The notes under the pieces: generated by a model
Databases searched by the model: none
Seen by the model: the letters and a program-made list of their open reading frames with translations, nothing else
Told to the model about the DNA's origin: nothing
In this document: one piece after another, positions 8,007 through 16,564 of the stretch
Layout: each line of letters opens with the position of its first letter
Position numbering within the stretch: the stretch's first letter is position 1
Translations under genes and position numbers: made by a program
Origin: Rhizobiaceae bacterium
GTDB lineage: Bacteria > Pseudomonadota > Alphaproteobacteria > Rhizobiales > Rhizobiaceae
Direction: 5' to 3'
DNA length: 64,000 nt
Assembly: GCA_014238155.1 (NCBI GenBank)
Contig: JABABQ010000050.1
Span: 1 to 64,000, forward strand

Positions 8007-9203
8007 TCAACGGGCTGATGCCGGACCAAGCGCGGCGCACAGATCGGCCAGGGAATCAAGTGAATGAACGGCGCGAAAATCGTCCACATGGGGCAACATG
8101 ATCCGAACCCCAGCCGCACGCGGCTCAAAACCGTCAAACCTCAGCAACGGGTTCAGCCAGATCAGACGGCGACAGCTCTTGTGCAACCGCTCCATTTCGC
8201 GCTCCAATTGCACCAGATCAGCTTCATCTCGCGCCCGCTCCAGCCCGTCGGTTATCAGCAGGACAACCGCCCCCTGCCCCAATACGCGGCGCCCCCACTG
8301 GCGGTTAAAAATTGCCAGAGTTTCGCCGATACGGGTTCCGCCTTCCCAGTCGACGACCGATCCGGAAACATCATCCAACGCCTGATCAGGATCTTTGGCC
8401 CGCAGAGCACGGGTAATGTTGGTCAATCGTGTGCCAAACAGAAATGTGTGAACTCGCTTGCGCTTGTCGGTCAGCGCATGAAGAAAATGCAGAAAGATAC
8501 GGCTGTACTGACTCATCGATCCGGAAATATCTGCCAATACCACCAACGGAGGCTGAACCAGTCTGGGCTCTCTGAAGCTCGGCAAAATAAGGTCGCCGCC
8601 AGTGCTCATCGATTTTCGCATCACCGCACGAGCATCAAATACACTACCGCGATTGGACGGTTTGAACCGACGCGTGCGCACCTGATCGACCGGCAAACGC
8701 AGGTGTTGAATTTCCTGCCGGGCGGTGGCGAATTCCTCCGCCGTCATCTGCGCAAAATCCTTGTTACGCAGAACCTCATTGGCACTCATGGAAAAGGTCG
8801 CATCTATTTCGATTTCAGGCCGTTCCTGTTGCTGTTTTTCTTCCTTTTGAAACAGCGCTTCGGCGGCGCGCGACTGTCCAGCCTTGGGCTTTTCCTGTTC
8901 TGCGCGGGGATCGGCCATCGGCGAAAACATGGCAATCATTTTTTCAACCAGGTCCCGCGAGCGCCAGAACAGTTTGAAGGCTTCGTCGAAGACAGGATGG
9001 TCTTCCTTGCGGCTGACAAATACGCAATGCAGGGTCCAGTACAGATCATCGCGACTGCCAATCCCGGCCGCTTCAACAGCGCGCACCCCCTCAACCGCTG
9101 AGGCCGGCCCGACCCGCAATCCGGCATCGCGCAATGCTCGGGCAAAGTACAGAATGTTATTGGTAAGTTTGCCGGTATCTGGTGTCTTAAGTGTATCTGT
9201 CAA
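8007..9203 (-). CDS. VWA-domain protein, CoxE-like
   Basis: 398 residues. The C-terminal half has the von Willebrand A metal-site motif VVLADISGSMSQYSR (D-x-S-x-S, about 220-234) with the later GGTRIGETL and LLITDGLE segments. CoxE-type proteins work with the MoxR/CoxD ATPase in building the active site of CO-dehydrogenase-like enzymes. The gene follows the MoxR gene by eight bases. The long plus-strand frame 8064-9101 opposite it is a shadow. Confidence 0.88.
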   Translation of the reverse strand: MTDTLKTPDTGKLTNNILYFARALRDAGLRVGPASAVEGVRAVEAAGIGSRDDLYWTLHCVFVSRKEDHPVFDEAFKLFWRSRDLVEKMIAMFSPMADPRAEQEKPKAGQSRAAEALFQKEEKQQQERPEIEIDATFSMSANEVLRNKDFAQMTAEEFATARQEIQHLRLPVDQVRTRRFKPSNRGSVFDARAVMRKSMSTGGDLILPSFREPRLVQPPLVVLADISGSMSQYSRIFLHFLHALTDKRKRVHTFLFGTRLTNITRALRAKDPDQALDDVSGSVVDWEGGTRIGETLAIFNRQWGRRVLGQGAVVLLITDGLERARDEADLVQLEREMERLHKSCRRLIWLNPLLRFDGFEPRAAGVRIMLPHVDDFRAVHSLDSLADLCAALGPASAR

Positions 9204-9211
9204 AACCCAAC

Positions 9212-10168
9212 CTAGACGGATTGTGCAGAGACACCGGCACGGGCGCCTTCTGCTCGCGCTTGAGATTTGATTTCATTAAGAATTTCAGCCCCTTCGCTAC
9301 CCTGAATTGCGGCGATATCATCCTGATATTTGAGGATGACACCCAATGTATCGGACACGGTTTGCGGATCGAGCGCCACCTTGTCGAGTTCCATCAGTGC
9401 AGTTGCCCAGTCCAAAGTCTCGGCAATGCCCGGATTCTTGAACAATTCCATTTGCCGCAACCGCTGAACATAGTCGACGATTTCACGTGACAATGCTGCA
9501 TTGGCACCCGGCACTTTCAGCCTGACGATTTCCAGTTCCCGCTCAGCATCTGGATAATCTACCCAGTGATACAGGCAGCGACGCTTCAGCGCATCGTGAA
9601 TTTCCCGGGTCCGGTTGGTGGTGATGATGACGATCGGCGGTTCGGCGGCACGAATTGTCCCAAGTTCTGGAATTGTCACCTGAAAATCCGACAAAATTTC
9701 AAGCAAAAAAGCCTCAAAGGCTTCGTCTGTGCGGTCAAGTTCGTCAATCAACAATACCGGCGCCCGACCATCCACCTGTTGCAAGGCCTGCAATATTGGA
9801 CGACGGATCAGGAAACGTTCTGAGAAAACATCATCTTCCATCGCATCACGGTTGGTATCGCCCGACGCTTCCCGCATGCGAATATCAACCATTTGTGCGG
9901 CATAATTCCACTCATAGACTGAGGAAGAGATATCCAGGCCCTCGTAACACTGCAGGCGGATCAACGGGCGATCCAGAGCCTCGGCCAAAACCTTGGCGAT
10001 CTCTGTCTTGCCAACACCCGCCTCGCCTTCAAGAAACAGCGGGCGCTGCATTTTCAGCGCCAGATACAGCACCGTGGCCAGCGAACGGTCGGCCACGTAG
10101 CTTGAGGAAGTCAGCATCTGCAGAGTGTCGTCAATAGAAACAGGAAGTGAACGGCTCATGGGGCTCAA
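9212..10168 (-). CDS. MoxR/CoxD-type AAA ATPase
   Basis: 318 residues. Walker A is FLEGEAGVGKTEIAK (about 39-53), Walker B LLIDELDRTDEAFE (about 119-132), and sensor 1 IITTNRTREI (about 165-174). MoxR ATPases act as chaperones for metal-enzyme assembly; with the following VWA and XdhC genes this corresponds to the coxD-coxE-coxF/I maturation group. It is the first gene of the leftward operon that ends at the nucleotidyltransferase. Structural genes of a molybdenum hydroxylase are not in the window. Confidence 0.9.
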   Translation of the reverse strand: MSPMSRSLPVSIDDTLQMLTSSSYVADRSLATVLYLALKMQRPLFLEGEAGVGKTEIAKVLAEALDRPLIRLQCYEGLDISSSVYEWNYAAQMVDIRMREASGDTNRDAMEDDVFSERFLIRRPILQALQQVDGRAPVLLIDELDRTDEAFEAFLLEILSDFQVTIPELGTIRAAEPPIVIITTNRTREIHDALKRRCLYHWVDYPDAERELEIVRLKVPGANAALSREIVDYVQRLRQMELFKNPGIAETLDWATALMELDKVALDPQTVSDTLGVILKYQDDIAAIQGSEGAEILNEIKSQARAEGARAGVSAQSV

Positions 10169-10273
10169 CTGATAAAGTGCGTTGACAGAAACCTACACGT
10201 CTATGCGGCGCGGTAAAAGCCACCAAATATCGTTGATAGTGCGCACCATGACCTTGATAGATACAAACAAATT

Positions 10274-10303
10274 GCCCGTCTCTCTCAATTGAAAGAGACG
10301 GGC
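10274..10303 (-). terminator. Near-perfect 30-base palindrome, probable terminator downstream of the LysE gene
   Basis: GCCCGTCTCT and AGAGACGGGC flank an AT-rich centre (CTCAATTGAA), giving one long stem. It lies between the LysE gene end (10460) and the MoxR start (10168). On the minus strand it is followed by AATTTGTTTGT, moderately T-rich. The rest of 10169-10459 shows no gene; the part next to 10168 presumably holds the MoxR operon promoter. Confidence 0.5.
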
Positions 10304-10459
10304 AAAGGCTAGCCGTTCAGGGGCGGTGGACGACATAACCCTGTTCGAATCGGAAGTTTGCAAATTTGATTTTCATCCAACAGCAAATTTCCTCATGAAC
10401 TATCTTTACCGCGTGGGCCGCCGGGTCTCTGTGCAGTTATGCACACACTGAAAATCGTT

Positions 10460-11056
10460 TTAGGCCGTGAGCATCGGCCACAGGGAAAACACCAGGGCAA
10501 TCGCCATGGTATAGTTGAACATCTTCAATTTCAGTGGATCTTTCAAAAAGTTGCGCATCACTGTGCCAAAGCCCGCCCATATGGTCACCGAAGGGAAATT
10601 CACAACACAAAAGACAAACACCACGATACCGACATTTACGAAGTAATTTCCATCCGTTGTGTAGGTCGACATGGCCACCATCGCCATCACCCAGGCTTTC
10701 GGATTGACCCATTGAAACAATGCAGCTTCAAAAAACGTCATTGGTCGTGCGGTGCCGGCTTGCGCCTCCACCGGACCGGAATTGGCGATTTTCCAGGCGA
10801 GATACAGCATATAGGCTCCACCAACCAACTTGACGGCCGTGAATAGAACGGGAACTGAATTCAGCAACACGCCGAGCCCCAGACCAACCGCCGCCAACAG
10901 CAGGCCAAATCCAAGGGAAATTCCGATCGCGTGCGGAAATGTGCGCCACCATCCGAAATTTACACCGGAGGCAAATAGCATAATGTTATTCGGCCCCGGT
11001 GTGATCGAGGAAACAAAGGAGAAAACCAGCAATGCCAGAAATGTCGTCGCTAACAT
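10460..11056 (-). CDS. LysE-family exporter (RhtB type)
   Basis: 198 residues with about six hydrophobic segments and the family signature SSITPGPNNIMLFASG near residues 16-31, followed by QWVNPKAWVMAM in the middle. Members export amino acids or related metabolites through the inner membrane; the substrate cannot be read from sequence. The gene stands alone, directly behind a perfect inverted repeat (11069-11097) that could be its operator. It lies downstream of the ilv operon in the same direction. Confidence 0.88.
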   Translation of the reverse strand: MLATTFLALLVFSFVSSITPGPNNIMLFASGVNFGWWRTFPHAIGISLGFGLLLAAVGLGLGVLLNSVPVLFTAVKLVGGAYMLYLAWKIANSGPVEAQAGTARPMTFFEAALFQWVNPKAWVMAMVAMSTYTTDGNYFVNVGIVVFVFCVVNFPSVTIWAGFGTVMRNFLKDPLKLKMFNYTMAIALVFSLWPMLTA

Positions 11057-11068
11057 TATCCGCGCTCA

Positions 11069-11097
11069 ATATTAGGTAAGTATGCCTTACCTAATAT
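11069..11097. promoter_or_regulatory. Perfect 12-bp inverted repeat upstream of the LysE gene
   Basis: ATATTAGGTAAG and CTTACCTAATAT flank a five-base spacer (TATGC). The repeat ends 13 bases from the LysE start codon, a normal place for an operator. On the minus strand it is not followed by a T-run, which argues against a terminator for ilvN. The half-site TTAGG..ACCTAA superficially resembles DtxR/IdeR-type boxes, but the spacing is longer. The regulator is unknown. Confidence 0.6.
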
Positions 11098-11131
11098 ACT
11101 TTTTGGTCAATAGCAAGCCAGTGTCCTGACC

Positions 11132-11725
11132 CTACATTCCCTCTGGACCACGATTCATTGCGGCGATGCCGGTGCGGCAGACTTCGACCAGGCCCAGGGG
11201 TGTCATAATCGAAATGAATTGTTCAATCTTTTGCTGGCGGCCGGTGATTTCAAATACGAAATGCCCAACATTGGCGTCGGCAACCTGGGCACCGAAGGCC
11301 TCGGCCAGACGCAACGCTTCGACACGATGTTCACCGGTGCCTGCCACTTTTACCAGCGCCAGTTCACGCTCCAGCGGTTTTTCGTGTCCCAGACGATGCG
11401 CCCGCAACGTCAGATCAACCACCCGGTGCACTGGCACCATGCGCTCCAGTTGCCGCTTGATTTGTTCCAGGACCTTCGGCGTTCCCTTGGAAATGATGGT
11501 GATGCGGGACAGATGCCGATCATGTTCGGTTTCCGACACCGTCAAGCTTTCAATGTTATAGCCCCGTCCAGAAAACAGGCCAATCACCCGGGCCAGAACA
11601 CCGGATTCATTGTCGACCAGAACCGACAATGTATGCTGGACAATTACATCTTTGTTTTCCGATATGAAATAGGCAGAAGCTGGCGGTGTCACCACCTTGT
11701 TTTGATTTTGAACTGTGTCACTCAT
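11132..11725 (-). CDS. ilvN: Acetolactate synthase small (regulatory) subunit
   Basis: 197 residues from the ATG at 11725; a longer frame from 11791 overlaps the upstream permease gene, and AAGGGG lies upstream of the chosen start. The ACT domain is at the N-terminus (HTLSVLVDNESGVLARVIGLFSGRGYN-like, about 27-54), followed by the C-terminal regulatory domain. The subunit makes acetolactate synthase sensitive to valine. Its partner IlvB is two genes upstream, with a DMT permease gene between. Confidence 0.93.
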   Translation of the reverse strand: MSDTVQNQNKVVTPPASAYFISENKDVIVQHTLSVLVDNESGVLARVIGLFSGRGYNIESLTVSETEHDRHLSRITIISKGTPKVLEQIKRQLERMVPVHRVVDLTLRAHRLGHEKPLERELALVKVAGTGEHRVEALRLAEAFGAQVADANVGHFVFEITGRQQKIEQFISIMTPLGLVEVCRTGIAAMNRGPEGM

Positions 11726-11729
11726 GGGT

Positions 11730-12647
11730 TCAAACCCCTTTGTTAATCGAAATAAATTTACGTTTCGGACGACGGCGCGCCAAAGCGACACCGCACAGGA
11801 TGATCAGCAATGCCAAAGCTCCATCTGCAGGCAGAGCTTCATCCACGAACAGAATGGCAAATGCAACGCCATAAAGCGGAACCAGAAAATTGATCTGCGA
11901 CAGAAAACTGGCACTGGTTCGGCGGATGATCAGGATAATGATGATGCTGCCAATCGCGGTCGGAACGACACCTGTATAAATGGTCGCTGCCCAAACGTGC
12001 ACGGGAGCCTGCAGCGCAGATATATCAGAAAAGATGAGCAGAGGCAGAGAACAGATAAACGCTGCCAGTAACAGCGATGCTGTCGATTGCCGCCAGTCCA
12101 TGTCGATGAATTTCTTGGTGATGATGGCGTTCAAGCCATAGCAAAGAGCCGCACCAACAACGGCGTATTGGCGCACTGTCTGATCGGCCAAACTGGCCAA
12201 TTTACCCGGGCCGAACAGAATGATGACACCAACCAGCGCGATGGCAAATCCGCCCAGCGAATAACGGTTGGGTTTTTCATCGTTGGTGAACACTTGCGCC
12301 AGCAATAAAGTAAAAAGCGGCATTGTCGCCATCAATATGGCGGCAAGACCCGCATCAACCCGTTGTTGGGCCCAGGAGAGCAGACTAAAGGGTATGGTCA
12401 GGCCGATCACCCCCGCCGCAATCAACCAAATCCAGACCGGACCTTTGGGAAGGGTCAAGCCAGCAGCCTTTAGCACCACAAACAGCATTGCCGCTGCAAT
12501 CGCCAGGCGAAATGACACGACAAACATCGGCGGCAGGTACTGAACAGAAATTTTGGTCATCATAAAATTTGATCCCAGAATAGCTCCCAGCAAAAGCAAT
12601 AACAGATAGTCCAAGGCCGCAGGTTTTTTGTGCAAAATATCGCTCAT
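11730..12647 (-). CDS. DMT-superfamily (EamA) permease inside the ilv operon
   Basis: 305 residues with about ten hydrophobic helices in two EamA repeats; the N-terminal repeat begins LLLLLLGAILGSNFMMTK. It starts 14 bases after the ilvB stop and ends four bases before ilvN, so all three are probably co-transcribed. EamA proteins move small metabolites; a role in exporting branched-chain amino acids or keto acids would fit the operon but is inference. The C-terminus is strongly basic (RRRPKRKF). Confidence 0.85.
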   Translation of the reverse strand: MSDILHKKPAALDYLLLLLLGAILGSNFMMTKISVQYLPPMFVVSFRLAIAAAMLFVVLKAAGLTLPKGPVWIWLIAAGVIGLTIPFSLLSWAQQRVDAGLAAILMATMPLFTLLLAQVFTNDEKPNRYSLGGFAIALVGVIILFGPGKLASLADQTVRQYAVVGAALCYGLNAIITKKFIDMDWRQSTASLLLAAFICSLPLLIFSDISALQAPVHVWAATIYTGVVPTAIGSIIIILIIRRTSASFLSQINFLVPLYGVAFAILFVDEALPADGALALLIILCGVALARRRPKRKFISINKGV

Positions 12648-12661
12648 TAGGGTGAACCCTG

Positions 12662-14500
12662 TTAAACCAGCGCCTTGCCTTTTTCATCAATCACCGAGCC
12701 AACGGCTTCGTCGGTGGCCTCGTCTGGCAACAGCATCTCGTTATGCGCCTTGCCTGATGGAATCATCGGGAAACAATTGGCAAGCGTGACAACACGGCAG
12801 TCGAATATCACCGGGCCCGGCGTTTCGATCATCTGTTTGATCGCTCCGTCCAGTTCTGCAGGTTTAGAACAGCGAATGCCTGTCCCACCATAGGCTTCGG
12901 CCAGTTTGACAAAATCCGGCATGGCTTCCGTATAGGAATTGGAGAGCCGGTTGCCATGCAGCAATTGCTGCCACTGGCGAACCATACCCATATATTCATT
13001 GTTCAGGATCATGATCTTGATCGCTGTGCCGTGCTGCAACGCGGAAGACATTTCCTGAATATTCATCTGAACCGACGCGTCGCCTGCAACGCAGACAACC
13101 AGCGAATCCGGATGGGCAATCTGAACACCCATCGCCGCCGGCAGACCGTAGCCCATTGTCCCAAGTCCACCGGAGGTCATCCAGCGATTGGGCTCTTCAA
13201 ATCCATAATATTGGGCAGCCCACATCTGATGCTGGCCAACTTCAGTGGTAATATAGGTGTCGAGGTCCTTGGTCAGTTCATACAGGCGCTCAATAGCATA
13301 TTGCGGCATGATCACCGTCTTGTTGGGCTTATAACCAAGCGAATTACGGCCGCGCCAAATGTCGATCTGCTTATGCCAGGCTTTCAAATCGGCTTGGTCG
13401 GGTTTTGCGGAATGGGCCCGCCACAGGCGCACCATATCCTCCAGCACCAGACCAACATCTCCGATGATCGGCACATCTGCATGCACAACCTTGTTGATTG
13501 AAGAAGGATCAATATCAATGTGGATGATCTTGGCACTGGGCGCGAAGGCGTCCAAACGGCCTGTAATGCGGTCGTCAAACCGAGCACCAATACAGACCAT
13601 GACGTCACAGTCATGCATCGCCATATTGGCCTCATAGGTGCCGTGCATGCCCAACATGCCAAGCCACTTGTCGCCGCTTGCCGGATAGCACCCCAGTCCC
13701 ATCAACGTAGAAGTGATGGGAAAGCCCGACAGCTTGACCAATTCCCGCAGTAATTTTGTTGCTTCGGCTCCCGAATTTACAACACCACCACCTGAATAGA
13801 TGATCGGCTTGCGCGCCGAAACCATCAGTTCCACCGCTTCCTTGATCTGTTCCAGATCGCCTTTGACTCTTGGAGAATAGGCTTTTTGATCAAAGGCAGA
13901 GGGTGGGTGATAGGTGCCAGTGGCAAATTGCACATCTTTCGGCACATCAACAACAACCGGACCGGGGCGGCCATGGACGGCGACATGAAAGGCCTGATGC
14001 AGAACGCCTGCCAAATCATTTACGTCGCTGACCAGCCAATTGTGCTTGGTACAGGGACGGGTAATGCCAACCGTGTCACATTCCTGAAACGCATCGGACC
14101 CTATCAACGGCGTTGGCACCTGTCCGGTAATGCAAACCAGTGGAATTGAATCCATCAGTGCATCCTGCAGAGCCGTAACGGTGTTTGTTGCCCCGGGACC
14201 GGAAGTTACAAGAACAACCCCGGGTTTGCCCGTAGAGCGGGCATAACCTTCCGCTGCATGGCCTCCACCCTGTTCGTGGCGAACAAGTATGTGCCGTATT
14301 TTGTCCTGCTGATGCAATTCGTCATAGATCGGCAAAACAGCGCCTCCGGGATATCCAAACAAGTCGGTGACACCATTGTCGACCAGAGCCTGGACGATCA
14401 TCTCGGCTCCGGTCATTTCGCGAGACCCACTCGTCTCGCCGTTCTTCTCGCCGCTCTTGTCGCCGCTCTTGTCGCCGCTGCTTTCGCTATTGCCAGCCAT
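12662..14500 (-). CDS. ilvB: Acetolactate synthase large (catalytic) subunit
   Basis: 612 residues. This thiamine-diphosphate enzyme makes acetolactate or acetohydroxybutyrate for valine, leucine and isoleucine. Visible: the catalytic glutamate region [17 protein letters not shown] (about 72-88), SGPGATNT, and the ThDP/Mg motif [15 protein letters not shown] (about 460-474) with the NN partner in [13 protein letters not shown]. The first 28 residues are a low-complexity tail built from SGDK/SGEK repeats, absent from typical homologues. Expression is probably controlled by the leader peptide and terminator at 14571-14677. Confidence 0.95.
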   Translation of the reverse strand: MAGNSESSGDKSGDKSGEKNGETSGSREMTGAEMIVQALVDNGVTDLFGYPGGAVLPIYDELHQQDKIRHILVRHEQGGGHAAEGYARSTGKPGVVLVTSGPGATNTVTALQDALMDSIPLVCITGQVPTPLIGSDAFQECDTVGITRPCTKHNWLVSDVNDLAGVLHQAFHVAVHGRPGPVVVDVPKDVQFATGTYHPPSAFDQKAYSPRVKGDLEQIKEAVELMVSARKPIIYSGGGVVNSGAEATKLLRELVKLSGFPITSTLMGLGCYPASGDKWLGMLGMHGTYEANMAMHDCDVMVCIGARFDDRITGRLDAFAPSAKIIHIDIDPSSINKVVHADVPIIGDVGLVLEDMVRLWRAHSAKPDQADLKAWHKQIDIWRGRNSLGYKPNKTVIMPQYAIERLYELTKDLDTYITTEVGQHQMWAAQYYGFEEPNRWMTSGGLGTMGYGLPAAMGVQIAHPDSLVVCVAGDASVQMNIQEMSSALQHGTAIKIMILNNEYMGMVRQWQQLLHGNRLSNSYTEAMPDFVKLAEAYGGTGIRCSKPAELDGAIKQMIETPGPVIFDCRVVTLANCFPMIPSGKAHNEMLLPDEATDEAVGSVIDEKGKALV

Positions 14501-14570
14501 TTTTAGTTCCCATTTTCCATTTTGGAGCCCTGCGCTCCCGGTTTACGTTCCAAACGGTCGATTGACCAAT

Positions 14571-14593
14571 AAAAAAGGCTCCCAAAGGAGCCC
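14571..14593 (-). terminator. ilv attenuator terminator
   Basis: On the minus strand GGGCTCC-TTT-GGGAGCC forms a tight GC hairpin followed directly by TTTTTT (plus-strand A-run at 14571-14576). It lies between the branched-chain-rich leader peptide and the ilvB start at 14500, the arrangement for transcription attenuation. Confidence 0.85.
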
Positions 14594-14596
14594 GGC

Positions 14597-14642
14597 GCGC
14601 GTTAGCATTCGTGGTGGATACTACCTCACCACGCCAACGCGC
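14597..14642 (-). promoter_or_regulatory. Pre-terminator hairpin overlapping the ilv leader peptide
   Basis: GCGCGTTGGC, inside leader codons 13-15, can pair with GCTAACGCGC downstream, and within this stem GTGGTG pairs with CACCAC. A ribosome covering the leader codons would change this pairing, as expected for an attenuator. The exact competing structures were drawn by eye, not by folding software. Confidence 0.6.
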
Positions 14643-14677
14643 TTTCTCACCACTACCAGAATATTGGTCACACTCAT
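14621..14677 (-). CDS. ilv operon leader peptide (MSVTNILVVVRKRVGVVR)
   Basis: An 18-codon frame with seven valines, one isoleucine and one leucine, including the run ILVVV and a later VGVV; these are the end products of the operon. It ends at TAG 14621-14623, followed by the hairpin and terminator and then ilvB. Ribosome stalling on the Ile/Leu/Val codons under starvation should favour read-through. Known logic for ilv operons; assignment here rests on peptide composition and position. Confidence 0.85.
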   Translation of the reverse strand: MSVTNILVVVRKRVGVVR

Positions 14678-14704
14678 CTACCTGATTAAACTTTGCTGGC
14701 GGTT

Positions 14705-14732
14705 ACAATAGTGTGGCATTTGATTTCGTCAA
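14705..14732 (-). promoter_or_regulatory. Probable ilv promoter
   Basis: On the minus strand TTGACG (14727-14732) and TATTGT (14705-14710) are separated by 16 bases, placing the transcription start about 20 bases before the leader-peptide ATG at 14677. Confidence 0.5.
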
Positions 14733-14755
14733 CGGGTGAATCCAAACTTTGTTTG

Positions 14756-15511
14756 CTAACAGCTGACCCTGTTGCGCCCCTGCTCTTTTGCCTGATACAG
14801 CCGCTCATCAGATATTTTGAGCAATTCCTTTGGAGTCTTAATCCCATCAGCCGTTGAGGCCACACCGATTGAAATCGTTGGTCTCAATATGATTACTCCA
14901 ATATCGACTCTCATCTGTTCGACCATTCGACAGACCCGTTCCGCGAATGGTCTGATCTGGCTGGATTCAGAAAATGGCGCAACAATGCAAAACTCCTCCC
15001 CACCGGTACGGGCTACGATGTCATGTTCGCGGGTCACTTTTTGCAGATTTAGGGCCAACTGTTTCAAAACCACGTCACCTGCATCATGGCCGTAGGTATC
15101 ATTGACGCTCTTGAAGTGATCGAGATCCAGGGTCAGCAGTGCCAGCGGTGCTCCAATTTTCGCAAATTCGGTAACATATTCTTCCAGCGCATCTTCAAAA
15201 TATCGCCGGTTGTACAGCTTGGTCAGCGGATCGGTAACCACCGCCACTTCAAGCTCGGCTGCCCGGTCGGTCAGCTGCTCCTGTTCGTGGTTTCTTTTGC
15301 GCAAAATTGGCATCGTAAAAAACAGCCCAAAGGCCAGCGTCAGACCCATCACAACCAGCGTGAAAAACAGCGGATTAAACGGGCCGATTGAGGGGGCATT
15401 TTGGCTAAGAATTTCGGGGCGCAACCGAACGAGAACAAAGGCAGCCATAGACAAGCTCCCGACCGTGCCGGCAGCGAAAATCCAATACGCTGTATCCGCC
15501 AGTTTTCTCAT
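14756..15511 (-). CDS. Membrane diguanylate cyclase (GGDEF domain)
   Basis: 251 residues from ATG 15511, preferred because GGGAG lies just upstream; the frame extends to 15559. Two hydrophobic segments (about 5-30 and 45-70) are followed by a GGDEF domain beginning TDPLTKLYNRRYFEDAL. The active site is GGEEF and the inhibitory I-site RxxD (REHD) sits exactly five residues before it, so product inhibition is expected. The enzyme makes cyclic di-GMP. There is no recognisable extracellular sensor domain; the loop between the helices is short. Confidence 0.9.
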   Translation of the reverse strand: MRKLADTAYWIFAAGTVGSLSMAAFVLVRLRPEILSQNAPSIGPFNPLFFTLVVMGLTLAFGLFFTMPILRKRNHEQEQLTDRAAELEVAVVTDPLTKLYNRRYFEDALEEYVTEFAKIGAPLALLTLDLDHFKSVNDTYGHDAGDVVLKQLALNLQKVTREHDIVARTGGEEFCIVAPFSESSQIRPFAERVCRMVEQMRVDIGVIILRPTISIGVASTADGIKTPKELLKISDERLYQAKEQGRNRVSC

Positions 15512-15651
15512 CTGTCTCCCGTTCCCCAAAACCCGTCCTGGGAAAGCGATTGCTTCCAATTAGTTCATCGTCCAATGCACACAAGTGCATCCCACAAGTT
15601 TGTTTTAAAGCGAAAGTCTAAATGAGCGGATAATCGACCGCCGTTAACGCG

Positions 15652-16542
15652 CTAATTTCCAGTGTAGAAATTCCAACTGTCGTCGAACTGACCATTGAAC
15701 CACGTCGCCTGGCGCTTGGCGTACTGCCGCGTGGCAGCTTTTGTCTGCTCTGTGGCCTGATTAAGAGATAATTTACCATGCAGAAAATTTCCCAATTGAG
15801 GCACCCCAATTGCTTTTAATACCGTCGCTTCTGTCGGCAATTTAAGCTGCAGAAGTGCTTTCACTTCATCAACAGCGCCGTTCTCGATCATCCAATCGGT
15901 GCGGTGGTTTATCCGCAAATGAAGCAGTTTCCGTTCCGGCATGAGGACGGTTTTGCGAGTCGATTTACCCATCAAAATCGGCCTCGAATGAGGCAGATTC
16001 TGGAAGTGGGCCAGCGGTTGTTTTGTTGCCGAAATTACCTCCAGTGCGCGGGCGATTCTGTGTCCGTCACCAACCTTTAATCCGACCGCTCCCTCCGGGT
16101 CGAGCAGCGACAGTTCCTGGTGTAATTTTTCGCTGCCAAATTGCTCCAGCTGAAGGCGGATATCCCGACGAATTTCAGGCGGAATTTCGGGGGTTTCCGC
16201 AATGCCATTTTCAAGCCCGCGAAAATACAGTCCGGTGCCGCCGACAAACACCGGAATTCGGTTGCGGGACCAAATATCCTCCGCGACAATTTCGGCATCC
16301 TGGAGCCAGCGAGCAACTGAATAGGGGGTATCCAGCTCTGCAGTTGCGTAGAGATGATGCGGTACTCTTTTCAGATCATCAGCAACTGGCCGGGCGGTCA
16401 GGACATTCAACACCGGATAAACCTGCATTGAGTCGGTGTTGACGATTTCGCCGTCAAAACGCAGCGCCTCTTCAACCGCAAGCTTGGACTTGCCGCTGGC
16501 GGTTGGTCCCGCTATCAAAATCGCGTCCGGTCTTTGCACCAT
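15652..16542 (-). CDS. miaA: tRNA dimethylallyltransferase
   Basis: 296 residues. MiaA adds the isopentenyl group to A37 of tRNAs that read UNN codons. The P-loop GPTASGKSK is at 12-20, the substrate motifs NTDSMQVY (35-42) and GGTGLYFRGL (about 100-109) are present, and the C-terminal RQYAKRQATWF is typical. It is divergent from serB with only 22 bases between the two start codons, so at least one promoter must lie inside a coding region. Confidence 0.94.
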   Translation of the reverse strand: MVQRPDAILIAGPTASGKSKLAVEEALRFDGEIVNTDSMQVYPVLNVLTARPVADDLKRVPHHLYATAELDTPYSVARWLQDAEIVAEDIWSRNRIPVFVGGTGLYFRGLENGIAETPEIPPEIRRDIRLQLEQFGSEKLHQELSLLDPEGAVGLKVGDGHRIARALEVISATKQPLAHFQNLPHSRPILMGKSTRKTVLMPERKLLHLRINHRTDWMIENGAVDEVKALLQLKLPTEATVLKAIGVPQLGNFLHGKLSLNQATEQTKAATRQYAKRQATWFNGQFDDSWNFYTGN

Positions 16543-16564
16543 TCCTCACAGATAGTATCAATCC

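Noticed and set aside
8064-9101. 345-residue open frame on the plus strand
   Set aside because: It lies exactly opposite the VWA gene, whose product has clear motifs; the plus-strand translation shows no domain and a composition typical of an antisense shadow.
11069-11097. Terminator of ilvN
   Set aside because: The dyad is AT-rich and has no T-run on the minus strand; its place in front of the LysE start fits an operator better.
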